Source: Polaribacter sp. L3A8
GTDB taxonomy: Bacteria > Bacteroidota > Bacteroidia > Flavobacteriales > Flavobacteriaceae
NCBI RefSeq assembly: GCF_009796785.1
Contig: NZ_CP047026.1
Location: forward strand, 3,764,501-3,828,500
Length of the DNA stretch: 64,000 bases
Direction: 5' to 3'
Positions 63,736 through 64,000 of the stretch are shown here, piece by piece. The position numbers and the translations under genes are program-made. A model generated the notes under the pieces. It saw nothing but the letters and a program-made list of their open reading frames with translations, did no database searches and was not told where the DNA came from. Numbering within the stretch: the stretch's first letter is position 1; the number at the start of each line of letters is the position of its first letter.

Positions 63736-64000
63736 ATGTTTTTAAAGGGTTTATCTTTTTTAATAATGTTGGTTTTTATCACTTCGTGTGATTTATTTTG
63801 CCCTCCAAAGGTTAAAAACACATCAGATTTAGACACTATTGTAGATTTTTCTTCTGTAGATACTTTTCCTTCTTTTAAGGCTTGTGATGCTATTATTGAT
63901 AAACAAGAAAAAATGGATTGTTTTAGAATAACCATTCATCAGAAAATAGGGGCGGAGTTACAGAAGCTAGAATTATCGATTAAAGATTCTATTGATGAAA
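63736..64000 (+). CDS. Lipoprotein related to the TonB-like BlaR1 tail (partial at window edge)
   Basis: Open frame from ATG 63736 to the window end, 88 codons seen. The signal peptide has a Cys at ITSCDLF (Cys18). The mature part has DTFPSFKACD and KMDCFRITIHQKIGAEL, which parallels PTFPGCEPGDKACFSKMVQKH in the upstream BlaR1-like protein. It is therefore likely a TonB_C-like lipoprotein of the same operon. The C-terminus lies outside the window. Confidence 0.7.
   Translation, partial: MFLKGLSFLIMLVFITSCDLFCPPKVKNTSDLDTIVDFSSVDTFPSFKACDAIIDKQEKMDCFRITIHQKIGAELQKLELSIKDSIDE

Overview
The window is AT-rich chromosomal DNA of a Bacteroidetes bacterium, most likely a marine Flavobacteriaceae member of the Polaribacter/Tenacibaculum type. 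That genus-level guess is inference from gene content and protein style. Supporting signs are -7 boxes of the Bacteroidetes form TAnnTTTG in front of many genes, a type IX secretion (T9SS) C-terminal sorting domain, a Rho factor with a long charged insert, DUF4293 beside rho, and a flavobacterial dcw cluster order. No tRNA, rRNA, CRISPR array or prophage was seen.

Layout. 53-3531: CorC/CNNM-type membrane protein and a PpiD/SurA-like periplasmic isomerase. 3.9-6.2 kb: divergent rho and a DUF4293 gene. 6.5-9.8 kb: response regulator, lipoprotein and TPR histidine kinase. 9.8-14.4 kb: phosphodiesterase, truA, ABC exporter, an 11-residue-repeat lipoprotein and diadenylate cyclase (cdaA). 14.5-16.8 kb: an orphan exbD, a gene-free stretch and fabD. 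16.9-19.3 kb: a radical SAM (YhcC-type) gene destroyed by a frameshift, a nonsense codon and an IS3-family insertion. 19.4-28.3 kb: galE with a sugar aminotransferase, penicillin acylase, a frameshifted small membrane protein, aldehyde dehydrogenase, and a hydrolase-engB-pseudouridine synthase operon.

28.5-44.0 kb is a complete flavobacterial division and cell wall cluster: mraZ, rsmH, ftsL, ftsI, murE, mraY, murD, ftsW, murG, murC, ftsQ, ftsA, ftsZ. The genes are tightly packed, often overlapping, preceded by three 10-bp-spaced MraZ-type boxes and closed by a strong terminator after ftsZ. MurE appears to begin at a CTG codon. The products carry UDP-MurNAc-tripeptide through lipid I/II to septal transpeptidation and the Z ring.

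44.1-64.0 kb: a T9SS-secreted protein, a 1-kb gene-free stretch, an aspartate-type aminotransferase, a fatty acid desaturase, rsmG, an SGNH esterase caught between two copies of the rsmG 3' end, an SBF-like transporter, DUF1826, pullulanase, glutaminase, lysS, DUF456, and a BlaI/BlaR1 regulatory module with three operator palindromes. A TPR protein and a partial lipoprotein at the window edge follow it.

The most unusual content is intergenic. A dispersed structured element occurs at about 3.7, 15.7, 47.6 and 59.6 kb with compensatory changes in its closing stem; one copy is split by a second palindromic repeat. Upstream of lysS, on the opposite strand, lies a likely ~106-nt small RNA with a consensus promoter, mutually exclusive stems and a terminator.
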